Assembly (NCBI GenBank): GCA_945869965.1
Contig: CAMBRC010000009.1
Span: 1 to 64,000 of the forward strand
Direction of reading: 5' to 3'
DNA length: 64,000 nt
DNA from: Asaia bogorensis
GTDB lineage: Bacteria; Pseudomonadota; Alphaproteobacteria; Acetobacterales; Acetobacteraceae
Made by a program: the position numbers and the translations under genes
Notes under the pieces: generated by a model
Database searches by the model: none
The model's input: the letters and a program-made list of their open reading frames with translations, nothing else
Told to the model about the DNA's origin: nothing
Part shown: piece by piece, positions 9,252-18,342 of the stretch
Position numbering within the stretch: the stretch's first letter is position 1
Layout of the letters: each line of letters begins with the position of its first letter

Positions 9252-10244
9252 ATGCGCAATCTGTTGACCGATATTTCCGGCATCGCGGTGGGTCACGCCA
9301 CCGATCTCGCGGTCGGCACCGGCGCCACAGCAATCATATTCGACCAAGCCGCGGTGGCCTCAGCGGTGATCCTCGGCGGCGCGCCAGGCAGCCGGGATAC
9401 GGCGCTGCTGGAGCCGGAGATGACCCAGCAGCGGGTAAACGCGTTCGTATTCTCGGGCGGCTCTATCTATGGGCTGGATGCGGCTGGTGGCGTCCAGGCT
9501 TGGTTGCGCGAACAAGGCCGCGGCCAGCGATTGCGCGATGCGCTGATCCCGATCGTGCCCCAGGCGATCATTTTCGACCTGCTGAACGGCGGCAACAAGG
9601 ACTGGGGCCGCTTCTCGCCCTACCGCGACCTCGGCTGGGACGCGGCCGCTTCCGCCACCCACGGCGCCTTCGCCCTCGGCACCGTCGGCGCCGGCACCGG
9701 CGCCACCACCGCCACCGTCAAGGGCGGCCTCGGCTCAGCCAGCGTGCGGATGAAGGAGGGCTACACCGTCGCCGCCCTCGTCGCCGTCAACGCCGTCGGC
9801 ACCGCCACCATCGGCGACGGCCCGCATTTCTGGGCCGCGCCCTACGAAGTCGGCACCGAATTCGGCGGCCTCGGCCTGCCACCGTGCGTAACGCCTGACG
9901 ACCTCGCCCCCCGCCTGAAGGGCATGCCACCGCCCGCCACCGCCACCACCATCGGCCTGATCGCCACCGACGCCACCCTGACCAAGGCCCAGTGCAAGCG
10001 CCTGGCCATCATGGCCAATGACGGCCTCGCCCGCGCCATCCTGCCCGCCCACGCCCCCGGCGACGGCGACACCGTCTTCTCCGCCGCCACCGGCGCCCTG
10101 CCCCTGGCCGACGAATTCGACCTGACCCTGATCGGCCATGCCGCCACCCTGGTATTCGCCCGCGCCATCGCCCGCGCCGTCTACGAAGCCACCGCCCTGC
10201 CCTACCCCCCCGGCCTCAAATCCTGGAAGGACCGCTGGAGCTGA
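9252..10244 (+). CDS. P1 family peptidase (DmpA/L-aminopeptidase-D-esterase-like)
   Basis: A 330-residue member of peptidase family S58 (DmpA), N-terminal nucleophile-type enzymes that cleave themselves into two chains and hydrolyse small peptides or beta-peptides. The family core is clear: LTDISGIAVGHATD at the start, FVFSGGSIYGLDAAGGV, then GTVGAGTGATTATVKGGLGS, and TTIGLIATDATLTKAQ where the new N-terminal Thr/Ser of the second chain is expected. The start at ATG 9252 fits the family beginning better than the upstream ATG at 9216. It stands alone between the glycan cluster and the broken Hint gene. Its biological substrate is unknown. Confidence 0.85.
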   Translation: MRNLLTDISGIAVGHATDLAVGTGATAIIFDQAAVASAVILGGAPGSRDTALLEPEMTQQRVNAFVFSGGSIYGLDAAGGVQAWLREQGRGQRLRDALIPIVPQAIIFDLLNGGNKDWGRFSPYRDLGWDAAASATHGAFALGTVGAGTGATTATVKGGLGSASVRMKEGYTVAALVAVNAVGTATIGDGPHFWAAPYEVGTEFGGLGLPPCVTPDDLAPRLKGMPPPATATTIGLIATDATLTKAQCKRLAIMANDGLARAILPAHAPGDGDTVFSAATGALPLADEFDLTLIGHAATLVFARAIARAVYEATALPYPPGLKSWKDRWS

Positions 10245-10314
10245 ATCACCGCCGCGATTGACGTGCCAGTCGTCGGCGTCGCCAACTGCACCCGGCAACA
10301 AGGACCGCCAAACC

Positions 10315-11057
10315 ATGGCACTGCAAGCAAAGGTAGAGTTCTCGTCCCAACGCCTCCCGACCCAGACAACCAACTAAAGGTTGACGCTCCAGAACACGGG
10401 CACCACCCCGATCGGGGCATTGTGGTTCGCCCGCGACGACATCGCCGGAACCAACCTGATCAATACGTTCGATATGACGGTAGGCGCCAGTGCCGCGCCC
10501 ACCGGATGGACCGCGATCGTAACCCACAATGGCCCGCCGAACGACCAGGGTGCCCCCTGGACCGACGGCTACGGCATCCTTTGGACCGCCAACACCCCGC
10601 AAGACCGCCTCCTGCCAGGCGCCACCCTGTCCGGTTTCGATTTTCGTCCAGCGTCGGGCAATTCGCCATCACTGGCCCATCGCAGTTCAGCGCCAATTCG
10701 GGCACCGCCCACACTGTTGTCTATGAGACCTCCCCGTCGGGCGGCCCAGGTTTCGGCTTCACCGCCGGCGCCCCCGAAGGTGGCCTACTGCCCAGGTTGT
10801 ACACGACCGCCGAGCTGACAAGCACGGAACCCGACCACGGCCCGGATCCATACATCTACGGCGTCACCTTGCGAAATCTGGGAACAACCGACATCGGCAC
10901 ACTCTGGTTCGCCTGGGACGACGTGCCGGACCAGAACTTCATGCCCACGCCGCCGGGCATTCTGATGGGACCGCCGAACTGGCAAGCCACCGTCACCCAT
11001 AACGGCCCCACCGACGGCTAAGGCATTAAGTGGGTCGGTCCGCCCATCGCGCCAGGG
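10315..11057 (+). pseudogene. broken N-terminal repeat region of the Hint-domain protein
   Basis: This is the decayed front part of the gene that continues at 11058. From the ATG at 10315 the frame reads MALQAKVEF and meets a TAA at 10375, then continues in the same frame with LTLQNTGTTPIGALWFARDD. At the TTTT run at 10641-10644 one base is missing; the next frame continues FSSSVGQFAITGP and a second unit, GVTLRNLGTTDIGTLWFAW. A second TAA at 11019 interrupts DG-stop-GIKW, and the same frame then runs into the Hint gene. Two repeats of roughly 125-150 residues can be aligned across the lesions (LWFA..DD, VTHNGP, GF.FSS, VYET/VYQT). Both TAA codons stand where tyrosine is expected (YGVTL and GYGILW in the other copies). 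Confidence 0.75.
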
Positions 11058-12164
11058 ATGACCCAGAGCGGATTCTCCTTCTCCTCAACTGTCCGTCCCA
11101 GTGCCTTTCAGGGACCATCGCCAATCGATCCCAACTTCCAGATCGCTTCGTCCTTCGTCTACCAAACCACACCGTTCAGCGATCCCGGCCTCCTCTTCAA
11201 CGTCGCCTGCTTCCGCCAAGGCACCCGCCTGCGCACGCCGGCCGGCTGGTGCGCCGTCGAGGACCTCGCCATCGGCGACGTCGTGATCCTGCGCGACGGC
11301 ACCACTGCGCCGGTCAAATGGCTCGGCTGGCGCACCATCGATTGCCGGCGCCACCCGCGCCCGCGCAGCGTCTGGCCGGTCCCCATCGCGCCCCACGCCT
11401 TCGGCCCCGGCCGCCCAGCCCGCGACCTGTTCCTCTCGCCCGACCACGCCATCTTCACCGCCGGACGCCTGGTACCCGCATACCTCCTGGTCAACGGCGC
11501 CACCATCACCCAGGACCCGGTGGACAGCGTGACCTACTGGCACGTCGAATTGCCGTCCCACGCCATCGTCTCCGCCGAGGGCCTCGCCGCCGAGTCCTAC
11601 CTCGACACCGGCAACCGCGCCGCCTTCGCCAACGCGCCCCACACCATCATGCTGCACCCCGATTTCAGCCGCACCATCTGGGAGCGCGAAGGCTGCGCGA
11701 AGCTGTTGCTCAAAGGCACTGCCCTGACCCGCCTGCGCACCCGCCTCCTCGCCCGCGCCGAACGACTTGGCCACTCACTGACCGACGACCCCGGCCTGGA
11801 CATCCTGGTGGACGGCGTCCCCGCCCGCCTGTTCACCGCCGACCACCGCGTGATCGTCACCCTGCCGCCCGGCACAAGCGAAATCCACCTGCGCTCCCGG
11901 ACCTGGACCCCCGCCGAAACCACCCCCGCCGGCCAGGACCCAAGGCGCCTCGGCGTGGCCATCGCCAACCCGCGCTTCGACCTCGCCCCGGCCGCGATCG
12001 ACGACCCCCGCCTGGCCACTGGCTGGCATCCCCACGAGGGCAAGCTGCGCTGGACCGACGGGAACGCCACGGTCCAGGCGCATGGCGCCCGCCGCTTCGA
12101 CTTCGACCTGATGATGATCGGCCGCCACTGGAAATCGACGCGCGGCCGGCTGCGCATAGCGTAA
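11058..12164 (+). CDS. Hint (Hedgehog/intein) domain protein, 3' part of a broken gene
   Basis: A 368-residue open frame. The first 50 residues are the end of the second N-terminal repeat (FSFSSTVRPSAFQGP, VYQTTPFSDPGLLF). From ACFRQGTRLRTPAGW onward it is a Hint_2 type domain: the Cys that opens the domain, VEDLAIGDVVILRDG, VKWLGWRTID, LFLSPDHAIF with the conserved His, and VPAYLLVNGATI. Such domains self-process or form an ester at the catalytic Cys and are common in large secreted or surface proteins of Acetobacteraceae. No stop separates it from the upstream repeats except the TAA at 11019, so it is probably the C-terminal two thirds of a longer protein. It could still be translated from the ATG at 11058. 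Confidence 0.72.
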   Translation: MTQSGFSFSSTVRPSAFQGPSPIDPNFQIASSFVYQTTPFSDPGLLFNVACFRQGTRLRTPAGWCAVEDLAIGDVVILRDGTTAPVKWLGWRTIDCRRHPRPRSVWPVPIAPHAFGPGRPARDLFLSPDHAIFTAGRLVPAYLLVNGATITQDPVDSVTYWHVELPSHAIVSAEGLAAESYLDTGNRAAFANAPHTIMLHPDFSRTIWEREGCAKLLLKGTALTRLRTRLLARAERLGHSLTDDPGLDILVDGVPARLFTADHRVIVTLPPGTSEIHLRSRTWTPAETTPAGQDPRRLGVAIANPRFDLAPAAIDDPRLATGWHPHEGKLRWTDGNATVQAHGARRFDFDLMMIGRHWKSTRGRLRIA

Positions 12165-12166
12165 CC

Positions 12167-12562
12167 TCAGCCAATCCCCAGATCGGGAAAAGTCTGAAAC
12201 TCCAACATGTACCCGTTCGGGTCCTTCGCCATGAACCCGGTCACGCCATAGGCTTCGCTGTATCGCGGCGGACCCTCGGGGACAACGCCGTGGGCGGTGA
12301 GGTGGCGGTGCCACCCCTCCACATCGGGCGTGACAAAGCTGACGATCACGCCTTTCGGTTCCACGAAGCGGCCAGGGCGGACCTGGCAAACGCCGACATA
12401 GCTCGCCGGACCCTGGCGGAAAATGCGGCACCCGCCGCCATTTTGACCGGTCTGCTCGGCCGCCAATTCCAGACCTAGCACCTCGCCATAGAACTGGCCG
12501 GTGGCGACAAGGTCGTGGGTGTAGATCCAGGTGATCGAGCGCGCGACATCAGGATGTGCCAT
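12167..12562 (-). CDS. VOC family (glyoxalase/bleomycin-resistance fold) protein
   Basis: A 131-residue single-module protein of the vicinal oxygen chelate superfamily. The beginning ITWIYTHDLVATGQFYGEVLGLEL and the end GVTGFMAKDPNGYMLEFQTF show the paired beta-alpha-beta-beta-beta units, with a metal-ligand-type Glu in YMLEFQ. The substrate cannot be predicted. Its stop lies two bases from the Hint gene on the other strand, and the upstream fzlA gene ends ten bases before it, so it probably shares a transcript with fzlA. Confidence 0.82.
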   Translation of the reverse strand: MAHPDVARSITWIYTHDLVATGQFYGEVLGLELAAEQTGQNGGGCRIFRQGPASYVGVCQVRPGRFVEPKGVIVSFVTPDVEGWHRHLTAHGVVPEGPPRYSEAYGVTGFMAKDPNGYMLEFQTFPDLGIG

Positions 12563-12572
12563 GGGAAAGACC

Positions 12573-13241
12573 TCAAAAATCCAGGTTAGCGTAGTGATCC
12601 GGCGGCGTCATGCCCGACACGCGTTCGGTCAATAGCGGACGAAAGCTCGGGCGCGACTTCATGCGAGCGTACCACTCGCGCACCGCCGGCGCACGCTGCC
12701 AGTCGACATCTCCGGTGAAATCTAACACCGACAAATGGGCAGCAGCGCAGAAATCGGCCAATGAAATACTGGCGCCGGCAAGATAGCGCCGATGCTCGGC
12801 CAGCCAACCGAGATAGTCCAGATGCGACTTGATGTTGGCATAGCCCGCACGCAGCAGCGCGGCATCGGGATGCCCACGTCCCGACATGCGCTTCATGAAC
12901 TTCTCGCCAGCCAGGTTGCGCGTGACCTCGGCATCAAACTTCTCGTCGAACCAGGCCAGCAGGCGCCGCACCTCGACCCGCTCGGCCAGCGTGGTGCCCA
13001 TCAGCGGCGTGTCAGGATACGCCTCCTCAAGGTATTCGCAGATCACCCCGGAATGCGGGACGGCGAGGCCATTATCCTCCAGCAACGTGGGCACGGTGCC
13101 GGCTGGGTTCAGCTCCAGGTATTCATCCCGCGGCTCCCATACTTTTTCCACCCGCAGCTCGAACGGCAGCTTCTTTTCGGCCAGTACCAGCCTGACCTTG
13201 CGGCACACGGGAGAGAGGGGGAGGTGATACAGGTAACGCAT
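12573..13241 (-). CDS. fzlA: FtsZ-binding glutathione S-transferase-like protein FzlA
   Basis: A 222-residue GST-fold protein. The opening RYLYHLPLSPVCRKVRL and the closing tail DHYANLDF match FzlA, the essential alphaproteobacterial protein that binds and curves FtsZ filaments and promotes constriction. Other family traits are VWEPRDEYLELNPAGTVPTL, RRLLAWFDEKFDAEVT and SRPSFRPLLTERVSGMTPP. The start at 13241 was chosen because the frame upstream of it has no family sequence. Unlike catalytic GSTs, FzlA does not need glutathione for its known role. A plain GST of unknown function is the alternative, but the C-terminal tail makes FzlA likely. Confidence 0.8.
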   Translation of the reverse strand: MRYLYHLPLSPVCRKVRLVLAEKKLPFELRVEKVWEPRDEYLELNPAGTVPTLLEDNGLAVPHSGVICEYLEEAYPDTPLMGTTLAERVEVRRLLAWFDEKFDAEVTRNLAGEKFMKRMSGRGHPDAALLRAGYANIKSHLDYLGWLAEHRRYLAGASISLADFCAAAHLSVLDFTGDVDWQRAPAVREWYARMKSRPSFRPLLTERVSGMTPPDHYANLDF

Positions 13242-13372
13242 CGCCGGATTATCGCACTGCCGCGCAGCGCCGCCAACCGTGCAGCGGCCGTGGCGCATGG
13301 GCAGCGGCCGCGCCGCATGGCATGCTGACGGCGGCCGGTGCGTGCGCCGGCCCAATGATGGGGAGGACCAGA

Positions 13373-14962
13373 ATGAAACGTCGCGCCTTTGTGGCTGGCA
13401 CCGCGGCCGTGATGGCCGCGCCAATCCGATCCGCCCTAGCCCAGCCGGCCATCGGTGGGCAGGCGCGGACGCTGGTCTTCGTCCCCACCACAAACCCGCC
13501 AAGCTATGACCCTGTGTGGACCACAGCGCAGGCAACCCGCAATGTCGCGCTAATGATTTATGAGACGCTCTACACCCGCGACAGTGCGCTCAACCCGCAT
13601 CCGCACATGTTGGAAGGGCATCTGATCGAGGATGGCGGCCGGCGCTGGACCATGAAGCTGCGCCAGGGCCAATTGTTCCACGACGGCACGCCGGTGCTGG
13701 CGCGCGACTGTGTCGCCTCGATCCGGCGCTGGATGGTGCGCGACCCGATCGGCGCCACCATAAAGGCGCGGCTTGATTCGCTGGAGGCAACCGACGACCG
13801 CACCCTGGTCTGGCGCCTCAACAAGCCCTTCCCCTTCCTGCCAAATGCACTGGCAAAGACCCAGCCAACCTGCGTCATCATGCCCGAGCGCCTGGCCGGT
13901 GACCCGTTCAAGCAAGCGGCCGAACCGATAGGCAGTGGACCGTTCCGCTGGATCGCCGACGAGTTCGTGAGCGGCAGCCGCGCCGTGTTCGCGCGCAACG
14001 AGCGCTATGTGCCGCGCCAGGAGAAGGTCGACTATGCCAGCGGCGGCTACCAGGTGAATTTCGACCGCGTCGAGTGGCGGATCATCCCCGATGCCGCCAC
14101 CGCTGCCGCCGCTCTGGCCACCGGCGAGGTCGACTGGATCGAGGTGCCACTGCCCGACCTGTTGCCGATGCTGCGCCGCGCGCCCGGCGTAACGGTCGGT
14201 CGACTGGACACGCATGGCATTTTTTCGGCCCTACGGCCAAACTTCGTGCAGGGTCCTACCACCAATGCAGCGGTACGGCGCGCGATGATCGCCTCGATCG
14301 ACCAGACCGACACCATGACCGCGGTGATGGGCGAGGATCGTACCGGCTGGCGGGCGCCGGTCGGCTTCTTCGTGCCCGGCACCGAAAGCGCCAGCGAAGT
14401 CGGCATGGACGCCGTGCGCAAGCGCCCGACAGATGCCGCGATCAAGGCGGCGCTGAAGCAGGGCGGCTACAACAATGAGCGGATCGCCTTCATGCATCCG
14501 ACCGACCCGCCTGCCTATTCCGCCCTGTGCCAGGTGGCGATCGCCGCCTTTCGCCGCGTTGGGCTGAACATCGACGAACAGGTGACCGACTGGAGCACCG
14601 TCACCCAGCGCCGCAACAGCCGGGAACCGCTGGAGAAGGGTGGCTGGTCACTGTTCCCGTCGGGGTTTCCGGCAGTGGACTATGGTAACCCAGTGCTGGC
14701 CGGCAGCATGCGCAGCAACGGCAGCGGCGCCTGGGTCGGCTGGCCCGAGAACCCCACGTTGGAGGCGCTGCGCGAAGCCTGGATCGACAGCACCGACCCC
14801 GCCGAACAGAAACGCCTGTCGGAACAGTTGCAGGCCGAGTGTTTCAGTTACGTGCCATACGTGCCGTTGGGCCAGTACCTCCCTGCCAGCGCTTGGCGCA
14901 ATACCGTCAGCGGGCTGCTGGCCGGGCCGGCGCCGGTGTTCTGGAATGCGAGGAAGGGGTGA
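13373..14962 (+). CDS. ABC transporter solute-binding protein, family 5 (tandem copy 1)
   Basis: A 529-residue extracytoplasmic solute-binding protein of the DppA/OppA type (SBP_bac_5). The N-terminus KRRAFVAGTAAVMAAP is a Tat-like signal with twin arginines and an AlaGln-rich cleavage region (SALAQPAIGG). The core shows LYETLYTRDSALNPHP-like sequence, LEGHLIEDGGRRWTMKLR, FHDGTPVLARDCVASI and MPERLAGDPFKQA. It is the first of three tandem paralogues. No permease or ATPase genes accompany them, so the transport partner must be elsewhere or shared. The ligand is probably a peptide, nickel complex or opine-like compound; it cannot be told from the sequence. Confidence 0.88.
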   Translation: MKRRAFVAGTAAVMAAPIRSALAQPAIGGQARTLVFVPTTNPPSYDPVWTTAQATRNVALMIYETLYTRDSALNPHPHMLEGHLIEDGGRRWTMKLRQGQLFHDGTPVLARDCVASIRRWMVRDPIGATIKARLDSLEATDDRTLVWRLNKPFPFLPNALAKTQPTCVIMPERLAGDPFKQAAEPIGSGPFRWIADEFVSGSRAVFARNERYVPRQEKVDYASGGYQVNFDRVEWRIIPDAATAAAALATGEVDWIEVPLPDLLPMLRRAPGVTVGRLDTHGIFSALRPNFVQGPTTNAAVRRAMIASIDQTDTMTAVMGEDRTGWRAPVGFFVPGTESASEVGMDAVRKRPTDAAIKAALKQGGYNNERIAFMHPTDPPAYSALCQVAIAAFRRVGLNIDEQVTDWSTVTQRRNSREPLEKGGWSLFPSGFPAVDYGNPVLAGSMRSNGSGAWVGWPENPTLEALREAWIDSTDPAEQKRLSEQLQAECFSYVPYVPLGQYLPASAWRNTVSGLLAGPAPVFWNARKG

Positions 14963-14964
14963 CG

Positions 14965-16548
14965 ATGAAGCGCCGCAGCCTGCTTGCCGGTGCCGCCGCC
15001 ACTGCCGCATCACACGCCATCGCCCAGCCGGCGATCGGAGGCCGCGCGCGCACCCTGGTGCATGTGCCGCAATCGAACCTAACCAGCCTCGATCCGGTCT
15101 GGACCACGGCGGCGGCCACCCGTAACCACGCCCATCTGGTGTTCGAGACGCTGTACGGCCGCGATTCCAAGCTCAACGCCCGCCCGCAAATGCTCGAAGG
15201 CCATCTGGTCGAAGACAACGGCCTGCGCTGGACCATGAAACTGCGGGAAGGCCTGCGCTTCCATGACGGCGAGCCGGTTCGTGCGCGTGACTGCGTCGCT
15301 TCGATCCGCCGTTGGATCAAGCGCGACCAGATCGGCCTGTCGATCGAGGCGCGCATGGACGAACTCGTCGCCACCGACGACCGTACGCTGGTCTGGCGGC
15401 TGAAAAAGCCCTTCTCGGCGCTGCCTTACGCGCTGTGCCGCCACCAGCCATCCTGCATCATCATGCCGGAGCGCCTGGCCCTGACCGACCCGTACAAGCA
15501 GGTCACGGAGATGGTCGGCAGCGGCCCGTTCCGCTTCGTCGCCGACGAGTACGTCACCGGCAGCCGGGTGATCTACGCGCGCAACGACCGCTACGAGCCC
15601 CGGCCGGAGCCGGTCGATTATTGCGCCGGCGGCATCCGCGCCCTGGTCGAGCGGGTGGAGTGGCGCATCATCTCCGATGCCGGCACCGCGGTCAGCGCGC
15701 TGCTCACGGGCGAGGTCGACTGGATCGAACAACCCTTGCCCGACCTGCTGTCACGGTTGCGCCGGGCCCCCGGCGTCGTCGTCGCCCCCACTGACATCTA
15801 CGGCACCTTCGCCGCCCTGCGTTTCAATCACCTGCATGCCCCCACCAGCAACCCCGCCATCCGCCGCGCCATGCTCGCTTGCGTCGACCAAATCGAAGTG
15901 ATGACCGCTATGATGGGCGACGCGAAGGAGCTTTACCGTGCGCCGGTCGGCTACTTCCTGCCCGGCACGCCGAGCGCCAACGATGCCGGCATGGAGGCCG
16001 TGCGCACCCGCCTGTCCGAACCCACCATCCGCGCGATGCTGAAGGAGGCGGGCTACAACGGCGAGCGGATCGTGCTGCTGCACCCCACCGACCAGACCTT
16101 CTACGATGCCGCCAGCCACGTGGTACTCGACGCATTCCGCCGCGTCGGCCTGAACATCGACGACGTGACCACCGACTGGGGCACCGTGGTGCAGCGCCGC
16201 GCCAGCCGCGAGCCGCTGGACAAAGGCGGCTGGTCGCTGTTTCCGCACGGCCTGCCGGCGGCAGAATACCGCGACCCGATTTTTGCCAGCACCGTGCGCG
16301 GCAACGGCCAGGCCGGCTTCTTCGGCTGGCCGACTGACCCGATCGGCGAAGCGCTGCGCGACCGCTGGATCGACAGCACCGACCCAGCCGAGCAGAAACG
16401 CCTGGACGCCGAAATCCAGGCCCAGGCATTCCGACAGGTGCCGTTCATCCCGCTCGGCCAGTATTTCCCACCGGCGGCTTGGCGCAGCACCATCACGGCC
16501 CCGCAGAAGGGCGTGGTGCCGGTCTTCTGGGAGGTCGCCAAGTCTTGA
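14965..16548 (+). CDS. ABC transporter solute-binding protein, family 5 (tandem copy 2)
   Basis: A 527-residue paralogue of the preceding protein with the same architecture: a Tat-like leader (KRRSLLAGAAATAAS, cleavage near AIAQPAIGG), then TSLDPVWTTAAATRNHAHL and a family-5 binding core with RFHDGEPVRARDCVASIRR, MPERLALTDPYKQV and HPTDQTFYDA. The start ATG at 14965 is two bases after the stop of copy 1, so both are on one transcript. Copy 2 looks closer to copy 3 than to copy 1 (for example both have FYDA and RNHAHL), which suggests two rounds of duplication. Confidence 0.88.
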   Translation: MKRRSLLAGAAATAASHAIAQPAIGGRARTLVHVPQSNLTSLDPVWTTAAATRNHAHLVFETLYGRDSKLNARPQMLEGHLVEDNGLRWTMKLREGLRFHDGEPVRARDCVASIRRWIKRDQIGLSIEARMDELVATDDRTLVWRLKKPFSALPYALCRHQPSCIIMPERLALTDPYKQVTEMVGSGPFRFVADEYVTGSRVIYARNDRYEPRPEPVDYCAGGIRALVERVEWRIISDAGTAVSALLTGEVDWIEQPLPDLLSRLRRAPGVVVAPTDIYGTFAALRFNHLHAPTSNPAIRRAMLACVDQIEVMTAMMGDAKELYRAPVGYFLPGTPSANDAGMEAVRTRLSEPTIRAMLKEAGYNGERIVLLHPTDQTFYDAASHVVLDAFRRVGLNIDDVTTDWGTVVQRRASREPLDKGGWSLFPHGLPAAEYRDPIFASTVRGNGQAGFFGWPTDPIGEALRDRWIDSTDPAEQKRLDAEIQAQAFRQVPFIPLGQYFPPAAWRSTITAPQKGVVPVFWEVAKS

Positions 16549-16666
16549 CAGCGTACCGGAAATTCATGTGCGGGACGGAGTCCTGCGTGCCAGACTGACT
16601 CGATGGCGCCACCAGAGCGTCTACCTGAAAAAATTTGCCCTGGGGGCAACGTCCGGAGTCCAAACC

Positions 16667-18256
16667 ATGAAACGCCGCAGCTTCCTCGCAGGCGCGACCA
16701 CAGCGCTTGCCGCCACCCAGGCCCGGGCCCAGGCACCTTCCGTTGGCGGGCGCGCCAAGACTATCATCCACGTGCCGCAGGCCAACCTGACCAGCCTCGA
16801 TCCAGTTTGGACCACCGCCGTCGTAAGCCGCAACCATGCCCATCTGATTTGGGAAACGCTGTACGGCCGCGACGGACAGCTAAACCCGCAGCCGCAAATG
16901 GTCGAGGGCCATCTGATCGAGGAGAATGGCCTGCGCTGGACCATGAAACTGCGCGAGGGACTGAACTTTCACGACGGCACCCCGGTCCTGGCGCGCGACT
17001 GCGTCGCGTCGATCAAACGCTGGATGCGACGCGACCCGATCGGCCAGACCATCGGCGAGCGAATGAACGAACTCGCGGCGGTCGACGATCGCAGCTTCGT
17101 CTTCCGCCTCAAGAAGCCCTTCTCCTCCCTGCCCTATGCCCTCGCGCGCACACAGCCCTCGCCGGTGATCATGCCAGAGCGCCTGGCGCTGACCGATCCG
17201 TTCAAGCAAGTGCCGGAAATCGTCGGCTCCGGCCCGTTTCGTTGGGTTGCCGACGAGTATGTCGCCGGCAACCGGGCCGTGTATTCAAAAAATGAGAAAT
17301 ACAACCCGAGGCCAGAGCCCGCCAGCTTCTGCGCCGGCGGCTATCGCGTCATGGTCGACCGGGTAGAATGGAAGATCATCCCCGACGCCGCCACCGCCGC
17401 CAACGCGCTGGTCAACGGCGAGGTGGACTGGCTCGACGCACCGTTGCCCGACCTGCTGCCGATGCTGCGCCGCGCCGACGGTGTGCGCGTGGAGCCGGTC
17501 GACATCTACGGCACCTTTGGCGCCTTCCGCTTCAACCAGTTGCACGGCGCCACTGCCAATGCCGGGGTGCGGCGCGCCATGCTGTCGGCCCTGGACATGG
17601 TCGAGGTGATGACGGCGGTGATGGGCGACGACAAGAGCCTGTTCAAGGCCCCGGTCGGCTACTTCCTGCCCGGCACACCGAGCCAGAACGACGCCGGGAT
17701 CGAGGCAGTGACGCGCAGGCGCAGCGAGGCGGATTTGCGCGCCATGTTGAAGCAGGCTGGCTATGGCGGCGAGCGCATCCTGCTCCTGCATCCCACCGAC
17801 CAGACCTTCTACGACGCGATGTGCCATGTCGCGACGGCAGCGTGGAAAAAGATCGGCCTGAACATCGACAGCGTGCACACCGACTGGGGCACCGTGGTGC
17901 AGCGTCGCACCTCCAAGGAGCCACTGGAGAAGGGCGGCTGGTCGGTTTTCCCCTCGGGCTTCCCGGCCGCCGAGTACCGCGATCCGATCTTCGCCACCAA
18001 CCTGCGCGGCAACGGCGCTGGCGCTTGGTTCGGCTGGCCAACCGATCCCGTCGTGGAAGAGATGCGCGATCGCTGGATGGACAGCACTGACGCCGCAGAA
18101 CAAAAACGGCTGGACCGCGAGATCCAGGCGCGCAGCTTCGAGACCGTCCCCTTCATTCCGCTCGGCCAGTACATGCCGCCAGCCGGCACACGAAAAAGCC
18201 TGACCGGAATCCTGAAGGGAGCGGTTCCGGTGTTCTGGAACGTGCAGAAGGCATAG
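16667..18256 (+). CDS. ABC transporter solute-binding protein, family 5 (tandem copy 3)
   Basis: A 529-residue third paralogue. The leader KRRSFLAGATTALAATQARA contains the RRSFL twin-arginine motif and ends with an AlaGlnAla-type cleavage site. The core repeats the motifs of copies 1 and 2: TSLDPVWTTAVVSRNHAHLI, NFHDGTPVLARDCVASIKRW, MPERLALTDPFKQVPEIVGS and GWSVFPSGFPAAEYRDPIF. A 118-base gap separates it from copy 2, long enough for its own promoter. An MFS transporter gene follows 86 bases downstream and may not be functionally linked. Confidence 0.88.
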   Translation: MKRRSFLAGATTALAATQARAQAPSVGGRAKTIIHVPQANLTSLDPVWTTAVVSRNHAHLIWETLYGRDGQLNPQPQMVEGHLIEENGLRWTMKLREGLNFHDGTPVLARDCVASIKRWMRRDPIGQTIGERMNELAAVDDRSFVFRLKKPFSSLPYALARTQPSPVIMPERLALTDPFKQVPEIVGSGPFRWVADEYVAGNRAVYSKNEKYNPRPEPASFCAGGYRVMVDRVEWKIIPDAATAANALVNGEVDWLDAPLPDLLPMLRRADGVRVEPVDIYGTFGAFRFNQLHGATANAGVRRAMLSALDMVEVMTAVMGDDKSLFKAPVGYFLPGTPSQNDAGIEAVTRRRSEADLRAMLKQAGYGGERILLLHPTDQTFYDAMCHVATAAWKKIGLNIDSVHTDWGTVVQRRTSKEPLEKGGWSVFPSGFPAAEYRDPIFATNLRGNGAGAWFGWPTDPVVEEMRDRWMDSTDAAEQKRLDREIQARSFETVPFIPLGQYMPPAGTRKSLTGILKGAVPVFWNVQKA

Positions 18257-18342
18257 GAAGCACCCCGGCCGTCGATTCTGGCGACGAAGCGGGCATCTAG
18301 AGGCGATTGACCGCCGCTGGACGCGCCCCCAACGTAGCGGCG

